A stretch of 64,000 nucleotides of DNA from positions 1 to 64,000 of the forward strand of contig JACJWV010000013.1 in assembly GCA_020636915.1 (NCBI GenBank), written 5' to 3'. The stretch is from Nocardioides sp. Its GTDB lineage: Bacteria > Actinomycetota > Actinomycetes > Propionibacteriales > Nocardioidaceae. The translations under genes and the position numbers were made by a program. The notes beneath the pieces are model-generated. The model was not told the origin of the DNA. It saw only the letters and a program-made list of their open reading frames with translations, and did not search any database. Positions 40,787-48,294 of this stretch are shown here, piece after piece; position 1 is the first letter of the stretch; every line of letters starts with the position of its first letter.

Positions 40787-40994
40787 CGTCATCCGGGGTG
40801 GTTGCTCGGGCGGCCGGGTCGTCTGACGTTGCGCGGGGCGTCATGCGGGGTGGTTGCTCGGGCGGCCGGGTCGTCTGACGCTGGGCGGGGCGTCATGCGA
40901 GGTGGTCGCCAGGCGAGCCGGGTCGTCTGACGTCCCGCACGAGGTCATACGAGCTGGTCGCCTGGGGGACCAGCTCGCATGACGTCTTCCCGAC
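40787..40994. repeat. four 52-bp tandem repeats
   Basis: Copies start at 40787, 40839, 40891 and 40943, exactly 52 bp apart. The first two are nearly identical (CGTCATNCGGGGTGGTTGCT followed by CGGGCGGCCGGGTCGTCTGA); the third and fourth diverge progressively. No ORF runs through them convincingly. They lie downstream of the ABC exporter genes, before the convergent dehydrogenase gene. Within 40756-41149 no other gene is seen. Confidence 0.8.
40944..40983. terminator. long hairpin in the last tandem copy
   Basis: A 16-bp stem with a single mismatch (40944-40959 with 40968-40983; core CGAGCTGGTC / GACCAGCTCG) and an 8-nt loop. It is about 190 bp after the exporter stop and could terminate transcription from either side. 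Confidence 0.55.
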
Positions 40995-41026
40995 GGTCGC
41001 GGGCGGGCGGGTGGGACGACGGATTC

Positions 41027-41087
41027 CGATGCGGGACGACGAAGCTTTGTCGTCCCGCATCGGGTTTCGTCGGCCGGCCGACGAAAC
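41027..41087. terminator. two adjacent perfect palindromes between convergent genes
   Basis: First, a 14-bp perfect stem (41027-41040 with 41049-41062; arms CGATGCGGGACGAC and complement) with an 8-nt loop GAAGCTTT. Two bases later, a loop-free 24-bp perfect palindrome (41064-41087, half site GTTTCGTCGGCC). They lie 63 bp from the stop of the dehydrogenase gene. As RNA they would form strong hairpins in both directions; as DNA they could be protein-binding sites. Confidence 0.6.
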
Positions 41088-41149
41088 TCGACGCCGCGAC
41101 CCCCGGGACGACCTGTCCGCCTGACGTCCGCCCCGGGGTGGCCCGGGCC

Positions 41150-42265
41150 TCAGTAGACGATCACCCCGCGCAGGTTGCGGCCGGCGTGCATGTCGTCGTA
41201 GCCGAGCGCGACCTCGTCGAGCTTGTAGGTGCGCGTGACCAGCTCGTCGAGCTTGAGGTGACCCTCGGTGTAGAGGCGCAGGAGCTTGAGGACGTCGGTC
41301 TTGGGGTTCGAGGCGCCGAAGAGCGAGCCCTGGATCCGCTTCTGGAACAGCGTGATGTCGGCGAGCGAGATCGGAGCACCGACGTCGGCGATGTTGCCCA
41401 GCCCGGTGACGACCACCGTGCCGGCCTTGCGGATCGCACCCATCGCCTGGCCCAGGTGCTCGCCCTTCGTGACGCCGACGGTGACGATCGCCGAGTCGGC
41501 GCCCTGCCCGTTGGTCACCGACTGCGCGAGCTCGGTGGCCTCCTCGATGGAGGCGACGGCGTGGGTCGCGCCGAGCTCGAGGGACTTCGTGCGCTTGAGC
41601 TCGACCGGGTCGACCGCGATCACCATCGAGGCGCCGGCGTGGGCCGCGCCCTGGACGGCGTTGATGCCGATGCCACCGACCCCCATCACGACCACGACGT
41701 CGCCGGGGCGTACGTCGGCGGAGTTGATCGCCGAGCCCCAGCCGGTGCCGACGCCGCACCCGACCAGGCAGGCCTTGTCGAGCGGGATGTCGTCCGGGAC
41801 CTTGACGGCCGAGTCCACGGCCACCGTGGTCACCTCCGCGAAGGTCGAGATGCCGCACATCTGCCCGACCGGCTGGCCCTCGTGGGTCAGGCGGAAGCTC
41901 GTGGGGTCGTCCCACCGCGACCCGTTGAGCAGGGTCGCTCCGAGGTCGCAGAGGTTCTGCATCCCGCGGGAGCACCAGGTGCACCGGCCGCAGGAGGGGA
42001 GGAAGGAGAAGACGACGTGGTCGCCCTCCTGCCATCCCGGGGTGTGCGGCCCGACCGCGGTCACCACCCCGGCGCCCTCGTGGCCGCCGCAGAACGGGTA
42101 GACGCCGACCGGGATGTCACCGGTCGCGACGTGGTCGTCGGAGTGGCAGAGCCCGGAGGCCGTCATCTGGACCTGGAGCTCGCCCTGCCGGGGGTCGTCG
42201 ACCTCCAGGTCGACCACCTCGTAGGTGCCGGGGGCCTGCTTGATGACCGCGCCGCGTGTGTGCAT
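41150..42265 (-). CDS. NDMA-dependent (zinc-type) alcohol dehydrogenase
   Basis: A 371-residue medium-chain dehydrogenase of the actinobacterial NDMA-dependent group, in which the NAD(H) is thought to stay bound. Seen are the catalytic-zinc region GLCHSDDHVATG with GGHEGAGVV, the four structural-zinc cysteines in CGRCTWCSRGMQNLC, and the nucleotide-binding GVGGIG. ATG 42265 has AGGAGG seven bases upstream. Substrates in this group vary (alcohols, aldehydes). The 5' region contains short palindromes (for example CAACCGGTTG at 42330-42339). Confidence 0.88.
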   Translation of the reverse strand: MHTRGAVIKQAPGTYEVVDLEVDDPRQGELQVQMTASGLCHSDDHVATGDIPVGVYPFCGGHEGAGVVTAVGPHTPGWQEGDHVVFSFLPSCGRCTWCSRGMQNLCDLGATLLNGSRWDDPTSFRLTHEGQPVGQMCGISTFAEVTTVAVDSAVKVPDDIPLDKACLVGCGVGTGWGSAINSADVRPGDVVVVMGVGGIGINAVQGAAHAGASMVIAVDPVELKRTKSLELGATHAVASIEEATELAQSVTNGQGADSAIVTVGVTKGEHLGQAMGAIRKAGTVVVTGLGNIADVGAPISLADITLFQKRIQGSLFGASNPKTDVLKLLRLYTEGHLKLDELVTRTYKLDEVALGYDDMHAGRNLRGVIVY

Positions 42266-42384
42266 GGGTCCTCCTCGAGAGCGAACGCTGGTGATGGGGG
42301 TCACGCCACGGTCGCCGAACGGCCGTTGGCAACCGGTTGGTCGCTGCGGCGGCCCGGGCACCGGGTCCGTCCGGCGTTAATCCC

Positions 42385-42413
42385 TTGAACGGCGCCGCCG
42401 GCCGACCTAGCGT
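42385..42413 (+). promoter_or_regulatory. strong promoter of the efflux-gene leader
   Basis: TTGAAC (42385-42390) and TAGCGT (42408-42413) separated by 17 bp. It is one of the best sigma-70-type matches in the window. Expected transcription start is near 42420, giving a 5' leader of about 305 nt before the DHA2 efflux gene. Confidence 0.7.
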
Positions 42414-42445
42414 GAGCGCACACGGGAAAGGAGGTGGTCCGAGGA

Positions 42446-42484
42446 ATGATTTCTTCATGGACGCGTGAGGTGGCTGCCCGCTAG
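42446..42484 (+). CDS. 12-residue upstream leader peptide
   Basis: ATG 42446 to TAG 42482-42484 encodes MISSWTREVAAR. Upstream, AAAGGAGGTGGTCC (42427-42440) is complementary over 14 bases (one G-U pair) to the 3' end of 16S rRNA, an exceptionally long ribosome site, with 11 bases from AGGAGG to the ATG. The stop codon lies in the loop/stem junction of a hairpin that excludes a downstream one. This layout is typical of translation-controlled attenuation. Confidence 0.6.
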   Translation: MISSWTREVAAR

Positions 42485-42622
42485 CAGCCCACTGGCATCA
42501 CCCCGGGGTGGAGTCACCCCGGGACGGCTGCTGGTGAATCCCAGGCAGTCACCCGACCCGCAGGCGATCCGGGACCACGTCCCCCGGAGCGGGCTCCGCG
42601 AGGAGTCCACGCCTGCGGGTCG
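42472..42622 (+). ncRNA. structured cis-regulatory leader of the DHA2 efflux gene
   Basis: Several stems are visible. Hairpin A pairs GGCTGC 42472-42477 with GCAGCC 42484-42489 around the leader-peptide stop. Stem B pairs AGCAGCC 42483-42489 with GGCTGCT 42526-42532 and encloses a 9-bp hairpin (42502-42510 with 42515-42523); A and B share bases and cannot coexist. Stem C is a perfect 13-bp helix (42554-42566 with 42610-42622) closing two small hairpins (42571-42583 and 42585-42598). A ribosome stalled on the leader peptide would open A and permit B. The sensed signal is unknown; a translation-inhibiting drug is the natural guess. Confidence 0.6.
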
Positions 42623-42669
42623 TTCCATGTCCGGCACGGGGCCCGCGAACGGTGGCGCTCGCCACATCG

Positions 42670-42700
42670 GTTGCATATGTCAACCAATCCGGAATAAAGT
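42670..42700 (+). promoter_or_regulatory. second promoter with MarR-type palindrome
   Basis: TTGCAT (42671-42676) and TAAAGT (42695-42700) are separated by 18 bp. The -35 overlaps an AT-rich inverted repeat GTTG-CATATGT-CAAC (42670-42684). A/T-rich palindromes like this are typical MarR sites, and a MarR gene follows the efflux gene. The proximal promoter would give a short 5' end about 20 bases before the ATG 42726. Confidence 0.55.
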
Positions 42701-42725
42701 TGTCGCCGTCAACCTTGTATCCGAC

Positions 42726-44351
42726 ATGAATCGAGCCTCCGTGTCCCAGGCGCCGCCTGCACCTGCCTCGGCCGAGGAGTCCGGCCAGATGTCCCACCGC
42801 CAGATCATGGAGGCCCTCAGCGGCCTGCTGCTGGCGATGTTCGTCGCGATGCTGTCCAGCACCGTCGTCACCAACGCGCTGCCGCGCATCGTGAGCGACC
42901 TCCACGGCAGCCAGACGGGCTACACCTGGGTCGTCGTCGCCACCATGCTCGCCATGACGGCGACCACCCCGATCTGGGGCAAGCTGTCGGACCTGTTCAG
43001 CAAGAAGATGCTGGTCCAGCTGGCCCTGATCGTCTACATCGCCGGCTCGCTCATCGCGGCGTTCGCGCCCTCGATGGGCGTCCTGATCGGGGCCCGGGTC
43101 GTCCAGGGTCTGGGCGTCGGCGGCCTCACCGCCCTGGTGCAGGTCGTGATCGCGACGATGATCTCCCCGCGCGAGCGCGGTCGCTACTCCGGCTACCTCG
43201 GCGCGACGTTCGCGCTGGCGACCGTGAGCGGTCCGCTCATCGGCGGGCTGATCGTCGACTCGCCGCTGGGCTGGCGGGGCTGCTTCTTCGTCGGCCTGCC
43301 GTTCGCGCTGGGCGCGTTCGTGCTGCTCCAGAAGACCCTCCACCTGCCGGTCGTGACGCGACCGGTCCGCATCGACTACCTCGGCGCGACCCTGCTGGTC
43401 GGCGGCGTCTCGACGCTGCTGGTCTGGGTGAGCCTCGCCGGCAACGACTTCGACTGGGTCTCGACGACGTCGGCCCTCCTGGTCGGCCTGGGTGCCCTGC
43501 TCGTGGCCGGCGCGATCTACGTCGAGGCGCGGGTCGCCGCCGAGCCGATCATCCCGCTGCGGCTCTTCCGGGACCGCACGATGACCCTGGCCACGATCGC
43601 CTCGGTGATGATCGGCGTCGCGATGTTCGGGTCGACGGTCTACCTGAGCCAGTACTTCCAGACCGCGCGCGGGATGTCGCCGACCGAGGCCGGCCTGATG
43701 TCGATCGCGATGGTCGGCGGCCTGTTCCTGTCCAGCCTGGTCTCCGGCCGGATCATCAGCGACACCGGCCGCTGGAAGCGTTTCCTGGTCGGCGGCATGG
43801 TCCTCGTCGTGGTCGGGCTCGCGCTGCTGAGCACGATCGACGAGACCACCAGCCTGGTGGTGATCGGTGCGTTCATGGCCGTTCTGGGCGTCGGGCTGGG
43901 GGCGACCATGCAGAACCTCGTGCTCTCGGTGCAGAACAACGTCACCATGGCGGACATGGGTGCCGCCAGCTCCGTCGTCGCCTTCTTCCGCACCATGGGC
44001 GGCTCGATCGGCGTGTCCGTCCTCGGCGCGCTGCTCAGCCACCAGGTCGCCCAGCAGGTCACCGACGGGTACGTCGCCGCGCAGCGCCCCCCGACCTTCT
44101 CGGCCGACAGCCACGCCGTGCCGGACGTGCCCGCCCTGCCCGGCTGGGAGCAGGCGATCTGGGAGGCTGCGTTCGGTGAGTCCTTCGGGCACATCTTCCT
44201 GGTCGCGGTGCCGTTCGCGATCATCGCGCTGCTGTGCGTGCTGCTGATCCGCGAGGTGCCGCTGCGCACCTCGAACCTCGAGGCCGAGGTCGAGGCCTCG
44301 CCGGAGGTCGCCGCCGAGCTGCACCACGCCGTGGTGAGGAGAGAGGCCTGA
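42726..44351 (+). CDS. DHA2-family drug:H+ antiporter (14-helix MFS)
   Basis: A 541-residue integral membrane transporter. Motif A-like GKLSDLFSKKM, motif C-like ATVSGPLIGGLIVD and 14 predicted helices fit the EmrB/QacA (DHA2) family of proton-driven multidrug exporters. The C-terminus is cytoplasmic and acidic. It is followed after one base by a MarR-family gene and preceded by two promoters and a structured leader, so its expression appears controlled both by repression and by attenuation. Substrate drugs cannot be predicted. Confidence 0.9.
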   Translation: MNRASVSQAPPAPASAEESGQMSHRQIMEALSGLLLAMFVAMLSSTVVTNALPRIVSDLHGSQTGYTWVVVATMLAMTATTPIWGKLSDLFSKKMLVQLALIVYIAGSLIAAFAPSMGVLIGARVVQGLGVGGLTALVQVVIATMISPRERGRYSGYLGATFALATVSGPLIGGLIVDSPLGWRGCFFVGLPFALGAFVLLQKTLHLPVVTRPVRIDYLGATLLVGGVSTLLVWVSLAGNDFDWVSTTSALLVGLGALLVAGAIYVEARVAAEPIIPLRLFRDRTMTLATIASVMIGVAMFGSTVYLSQYFQTARGMSPTEAGLMSIAMVGGLFLSSLVSGRIISDTGRWKRFLVGGMVLVVVGLALLSTIDETTSLVVIGAFMAVLGVGLGATMQNLVLSVQNNVTMADMGAASSVVAFFRTMGGSIGVSVLGALLSHQVAQQVTDGYVAAQRPPTFSADSHAVPDVPALPGWEQAIWEAAFGESFGHIFLVAVPFAIIALLCVLLIREVPLRTSNLEAEVEASPEVAAELHHAVVRREA

Positions 44352-44352
44352 G

Positions 44353-44814
44353 ATGACGACGCCGACCCGCACCGCGCGGACCGACCTGCTCCGCGGCCTC
44401 GAGCAGGAGGTCGGCGTGACGATCCGCCGGATCCGCCGGGTCATCGCCGAGCGTGCGCACGCCGTGCACCCCGAGCTCCAGTCGTCGTCGTACCTGATGC
44501 TCTCCTGGCTCGACCAGCACGGGCCCCAGCGCGCGTCCGCCATGGCCGACGCCTTCGGCATCGACAAGGGCGCGATCAGCCGCCAGGTCCAGCACCTGGT
44601 CGAGCTCGGGCTCGTCGACCGGGCGCCCGACCCGGCCGACGGCCGCGCGACGCTGATCTCGGTCAGCGCCGAGGCCGCGTCGCACCTCGCGGCCGTCGCC
44701 GGCGAGCGACGCCGCTGGCTCGACGAGCGCCTCCGCGACTGGTCCGACGAGGACCTCGCGGCCTTCGCCGACCTGCTCGGCCGCTACAACGCCGCCCTCG
44801 ACGAGCGCGCCTGA
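44353..44814 (+). CDS. MarR-family regulator
   Basis: A 153-residue winged-helix protein. The recognition region RASAMADAFGIDKGAISRQVQ (about 56-76) and the wing with DPADGRATLISVS (about 93-105) are typical of MarR. It starts two bases after the efflux gene stop and so is co-transcribed; feedback repression through the palindrome at 42670-42684 is likely. Ligand is unknown. Confidence 0.88.
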   Translation: MTTPTRTARTDLLRGLEQEVGVTIRRIRRVIAERAHAVHPELQSSSYLMLSWLDQHGPQRASAMADAFGIDKGAISRQVQHLVELGLVDRAPDPADGRATLISVSAEAASHLAAVAGERRRWLDERLRDWSDEDLAAFADLLGRYNAALDERA

Positions 44815-44831
44815 CCGGTCCCCCCGGTCAG
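44811..44831. terminator. bidirectional hairpin containing both stop codons
   Basis: CTGACCGG (44811-44818) pairs with CCGGTCAG (44824-44831) around TCCCC. The TGA of the MarR gene (44812-44814) lies in one arm and the stop of the convergent GH13 gene (44828-44830) in the other. Confidence 0.6.
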
Positions 44832-46438
44832 CCCAGCCAGACCGCCGTGTCCGCGGGCAGCGTCGCGCCGACCGGCCCGCTGGCCATCAGCACGTCGCCG
44901 TCGGGGACCGCGACCGGCTCGGTGCCGCAGTTGAGGGCGACGGTGAGCGGGCCACGGCGGAAGGCGACCACGTCGGGCCCGAGGTCGAGCATCTCGACCG
45001 CGTCGCCCGCGGTGTGCGCGAAGGTGCGGCGGACGGCCAGGGCGGCCCGGTAGAACGCGAGGGTCGAGTCCGGGTCGGCCTCCTGCTTCTCCACCGTGAG
45101 TGCGGCCCACGCGGTCGGCTGCGGGATCCACGGCTGACCGTCGCCGGGTCCGAAGCCGAACGGCGGGGCCTCGCCGCTCCACGGGATCGGCACCCGACAG
45201 CCGTCGCGACCGACGTGGCCGGTGCGTAGCCAGAACGGGTCCGACCGGTGCTCCGGGGCGACGTCGACCTGCTCGAGGCCGAGCTCCTCGCCCTGGTAGA
45301 GGTACGCCGAGCCCGGCAGCGCCAGCATCGTGAGCGTGGCCGCGCGGGCCCGCGCCAGACCGACCGGGCCCCCGCCGTACCGGGTCACGTGGCGGTCGAC
45401 GTCGTGGTTGGACAACACCCAGGTGGGCGAGCCGTGGACCGCCTCGGTCGCCGCCAGCGTCCCGGTGACGACCTCGGTGAACTCCGACGCCGACCACGAC
45501 GCGAGCAGCCAGGCGAAGTTGAACGCCTGGCTCATCTCGTCCTCGCGGATGTAGCGGGCCATCGACTCCGGGCTCTGCGTCCAGGCCTCCGCGACGAGCA
45601 TCCGGTCGCCGTCGTACTTGGCGAGCACCTCGTGCCAGCGCCGGTAGACGTCGTGGACCTCGGGCTGGTCCCACATCGGCTCGTCGCGCTCGGTGCGCTC
45701 GACCATGGGCACGTCGGCGGCGTCGCGTGCGTCGCTGCTGGGCTGCCGGCCGGCGGCGACGACCTGGTCGCGCAGGCTCTCCTCCTTGAAGAGGCCGTGT
45801 GCCACGTCGACCCGGAAGCCGTCGGCCCCCCGGTCGAGCCAGAAGCGGAGCACGTCGACGAACATGTCGCCGACCTCGGGGTTGCGCCAGTTGAGGTCGG
45901 GTTGGCTGGCGTCGAAGAGGTGGAGGTACCACTGGCCGTCCTCGACCTGGGTCCACGCGTCGCCGCCGAAGACCGAGCGCCAGTTGTTGGGCGGCGTGCC
46001 CGGGGCTCCCGCGGGGCTGTCGCGGAAGAGGTAGCGGTCGCGCTCGGGGCTGCCCGGCCCGGCGGCGAGCGCCGCCTGGAACCACTCGTGCGCGTCGGAG
46101 GTGTGGTTGGGGACCAGGTCGACGATCACCTTCAGGCCCACCTCGTGCGCCCGCTCGAGGAGCTCGTCGGCGTCGGCGAGCGTGCCGAAGAGCGGATCGA
46201 TGTCGCGGTAGTCCGCCACGTCGTAGCCGTGGTCCTTCTGCGGGGAGGTGTAGAACGGCGAGATCCAGACCGCGTCGACGCCGAGGTCGCGCAGGTGGGG
46301 CAGCCGCGAGGTGATGCCGGGCAGGTCGCCCACGCCGTCGCCGTCACCGTCGGCGAAGCTGCGCGGGTAGATCTGGTAGGTGACCGCGTGCCGCCACCAC
46401 TCCTGGCCGTGCGCGCCGATTGGATCGTTCAAAACCAT
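44828..46438 (-). CDS. GH13 alpha-glucosidase/oligo-glucosidase
   Basis: A 536-residue GH13 enzyme (start ATG 46438, with AGGA eight bases upstream; ATG 46447 is an alternative). Conserved regions are YQIYPRSFADGDGDGVGDLPGI (region around the N-terminus, given in part), VDLVPNHTS, DGFRVDVAHGL with the nucleophile Asp, LVAEAW with the acid/base Glu, and LSNHDVDR with the third Asp. It should cleave alpha-1,4 or alpha-1,6 linked glucose from oligosaccharides or trehalose-like substrates in the cytoplasm. No sugar transporter genes flank it. Confidence 0.88.
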   Translation of the reverse strand: MVLNDPIGAHGQEWWRHAVTYQIYPRSFADGDGDGVGDLPGITSRLPHLRDLGVDAVWISPFYTSPQKDHGYDVADYRDIDPLFGTLADADELLERAHEVGLKVIVDLVPNHTSDAHEWFQAALAAGPGSPERDRYLFRDSPAGAPGTPPNNWRSVFGGDAWTQVEDGQWYLHLFDASQPDLNWRNPEVGDMFVDVLRFWLDRGADGFRVDVAHGLFKEESLRDQVVAAGRQPSSDARDAADVPMVERTERDEPMWDQPEVHDVYRRWHEVLAKYDGDRMLVAEAWTQSPESMARYIREDEMSQAFNFAWLLASWSASEFTEVVTGTLAATEAVHGSPTWVLSNHDVDRHVTRYGGGPVGLARARAATLTMLALPGSAYLYQGEELGLEQVDVAPEHRSDPFWLRTGHVGRDGCRVPIPWSGEAPPFGFGPGDGQPWIPQPTAWAALTVEKQEADPDSTLAFYRAALAVRRTFAHTAGDAVEMLDLGPDVVAFRRGPLTVALNCGTEPVAVPDGDVLMASGPVGATLPADTAVWLG

Positions 46439-46467
46439 GCGCGCCATCCTACGTCGCCGGGGGAGGG

Positions 46468-47202
46468 TCAGGCGAAGTCCGCGGGGTCGACCCTGATCCA
46501 CAGGTGCTCGGCGCGGGCGACCACCCGGCCGTCGGGGTCGTGCACGGTGGCGGCCGTCCAGGTCTTGCGGCCCTCGGCGCCGAGCACCAGACCCACCACC
46601 ACGTGCTCCTCGCCGGTGCGCGGGAGCGCGTCGACCTGCGCCGACATCCGGGCCAGGACCATCGGCCGCTCCTCGAAGCCGCCAGCCCAGCCGCCCACGC
46701 AGTCCAGGGCCGCCCACGTCGCCGGCAGCGTGACGTGGGCGCCGTCGGAGACGCCCTCGTCCGGCGTCCAGGTCGCCGCGGACCGGGCCGCGCCGTCCTG
46801 GTCGTCGACCGGGCCGGGGAAGATCCGCATCCCGTCCCCGGGCGCGCGGCCGGTGCCGCAGACGAAGCAGGTGGGGAAGGGGTGCGATCGGTGGCCCGGG
46901 TACGACGCCTCGGCGGCCCTGGCCAGCTCGGCGGGGACGGCCTCGACGACGGTGAGCTCGCGGTCGGCCGGTTCGACCGCGGCCGTGGCGACCACATGGT
47001 CGTCGTGGTGGGCGGTCGTGACGCCGTCGAGCACGCTGACCGGCATCGGGGTGTCCAGGGGAGGCGGGCGCCGCAGCGACACCGTGACGACGGGACCGGG
47101 GCCGGCCGGCACCGCCAGCTCCGCCAGCGCCCCGGCGGTCCAGCCGCCGTTGCCGCTCGACGGCGGTCCGCAGAAGCGGTGCGGGACGAGCAGCTCGGTC
47201 AT
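46468..47202 (-). CDS. hotdog-fold thioesterase-like protein
   Basis: A 244-residue protein. The N-terminal half (GNGGWTAGALAELAV) and the C-terminal half (AALDCVGGWAGG, followed by strands) resemble the two hotdog folds of acyl-CoA thioesterase-like proteins; a central CFVCG motif is conspicuous. It overlaps the upstream membrane-protein gene by four bases. The substrate, possibly an acyl-CoA, is unknown. Confidence 0.6.
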   Translation of the reverse strand: MTELLVPHRFCGPPSSGNGGWTAGALAELAVPAGPGPVVTVSLRRPPPLDTPMPVSVLDGVTTAHHDDHVVATAAVEPADRELTVVEAVPAELARAAEASYPGHRSHPFPTCFVCGTGRAPGDGMRIFPGPVDDQDGAARSAATWTPDEGVSDGAHVTLPATWAALDCVGGWAGGFEERPMVLARMSAQVDALPRTGEEHVVVGLVLGAEGRKTWTAATVHDPDGRVVARAEHLWIRVDPADFA

Positions 47203-48227
47203 GCGTGGTGCCTCCTCGGGTTCGGACCCTCCACGCTCGCATGCGGCCGGGTCCCGGTCCACCACGGCCCCGCACGCCGGGCGGCCCAGGCAGCCAGGGC
47301 GGTGACCAGCAGGAGCAGGGCGACGTTGTGCCCGTACTTCTCCGCCCGGCTCACCTCGCCGATCGGGGTGGTCAGGAAGGCGAAGCACCCGGCGGCGACG
47401 AGGGCCCCGGCCGCCAGCGCCAGCACGTGCGGCTGGCCCCAGTCGCCCCGGTGGGAGAGCCGCCAGACCGCGACCACGCAGGCGCCGGCGAGCAGGATCA
47501 CCAGGGCGGTGCCGAAGCGGCTCGGGGGGATCGCGACCCAGCCGATCATCGCCACGAAGGAGGCTGTGGCGACCACGAGCGGTCGCGGGACCGGACCCGG
47601 GACGATCAGCGTCGGCCGGCGCCCGACGCGGACCCCGGCTACGACGAGCCCGATCGCGACCAGCGCCGACCCCAGCAGCTGACCCGTGGTCGCGGTCGCC
47701 TCCCCGGTCTGGTGGGCGTCCACCAGCACCAGGGCACTCGCGCCCAGGTAGAGCAGCGCCAGGACGACGGCCGTGACCGGACCGAGCCACGGCTCGTGCC
47801 GACGCCGCGGAGTCAGGGTCTCGACCACCGCCACCGGCGATCCGATGCTGAGGATGACGTGCCCGCCGACGAACGACACCGCCAGGTAGATGCTCAGCCC
47901 GATCGGTGCCAGGTAGGTCGGCACGGACATGTCCTGCCAGTACGGGATGTCGCGGTAGTCGGTGCTCCACATCGACTGGTCCACGATCCCCGCCTCGACG
48001 ACCCCGAAGGCGGCGGCCAGCAGCAGCAGGCCCGGCCAGCCGAGGCCGTACCGGCGGGCCGCCTCCCGGATCAGGACCGCCGGCGCCCCGTAGAGCGGGG
48101 AGAAGACGACCAGGTTGCCGACCAGGGTGGCCGGGTGGCCGGTACTGTCGTCGTAGCCCCAGAGGTACTCCGCGCAGACCGGCGCCAGGACGAGGAGTCC
48201 CAGGACGGGCAGCCAGGCCGTGCGCAT
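47199..48227 (-). CDS. polytopic membrane protein of unknown function
   Basis: A 342-residue protein with about nine or ten hydrophobic segments. The N-terminus is MRTAWLPVLGLLVLAP. A conserved-looking acidic motif (GVVEAGIVDQSMW) follows the third helix. No transporter signature is seen. Its stop overlaps the start of the hotdog gene by four bases. Function is unknown. Confidence 0.7.
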   Translation of the reverse strand: MRTAWLPVLGLLVLAPVCAEYLWGYDDSTGHPATLVGNLVVFSPLYGAPAVLIREAARRYGLGWPGLLLLAAAFGVVEAGIVDQSMWSTDYRDIPYWQDMSVPTYLAPIGLSIYLAVSFVGGHVILSIGSPVAVVETLTPRRRHEPWLGPVTAVVLALLYLGASALVLVDAHQTGEATATTGQLLGSALVAIGLVVAGVRVGRRPTLIVPGPVPRPLVVATASFVAMIGWVAIPPSRFGTALVILLAGACVVAVWRLSHRGDWGQPHVLALAAGALVAAGCFAFLTTPIGEVSRAEKYGHNVALLLLVTALAAWAARRAGPWWTGTRPHASVEGPNPRRHHA

Positions 48228-48294
48228 GCTCCGACGCTAGGAGCCGCCGGGCCGAGGCGGATCGGCCTCAGGTCTGGACCGACCCCGACCAAAG

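Noticed and set aside
40787..40994. CRISPR array or protein repeat
   Set aside because: 52-bp units are directly adjacent without spacers, and no reading frame gives a plausible protein.
42446..42725. Translation of the efflux gene from an upstream in-frame codon near 42465
   Set aside because: The frame through the leader has no hydrophobic or conserved residues and crosses strong hairpins; ATG 42726 begins the conserved protein.
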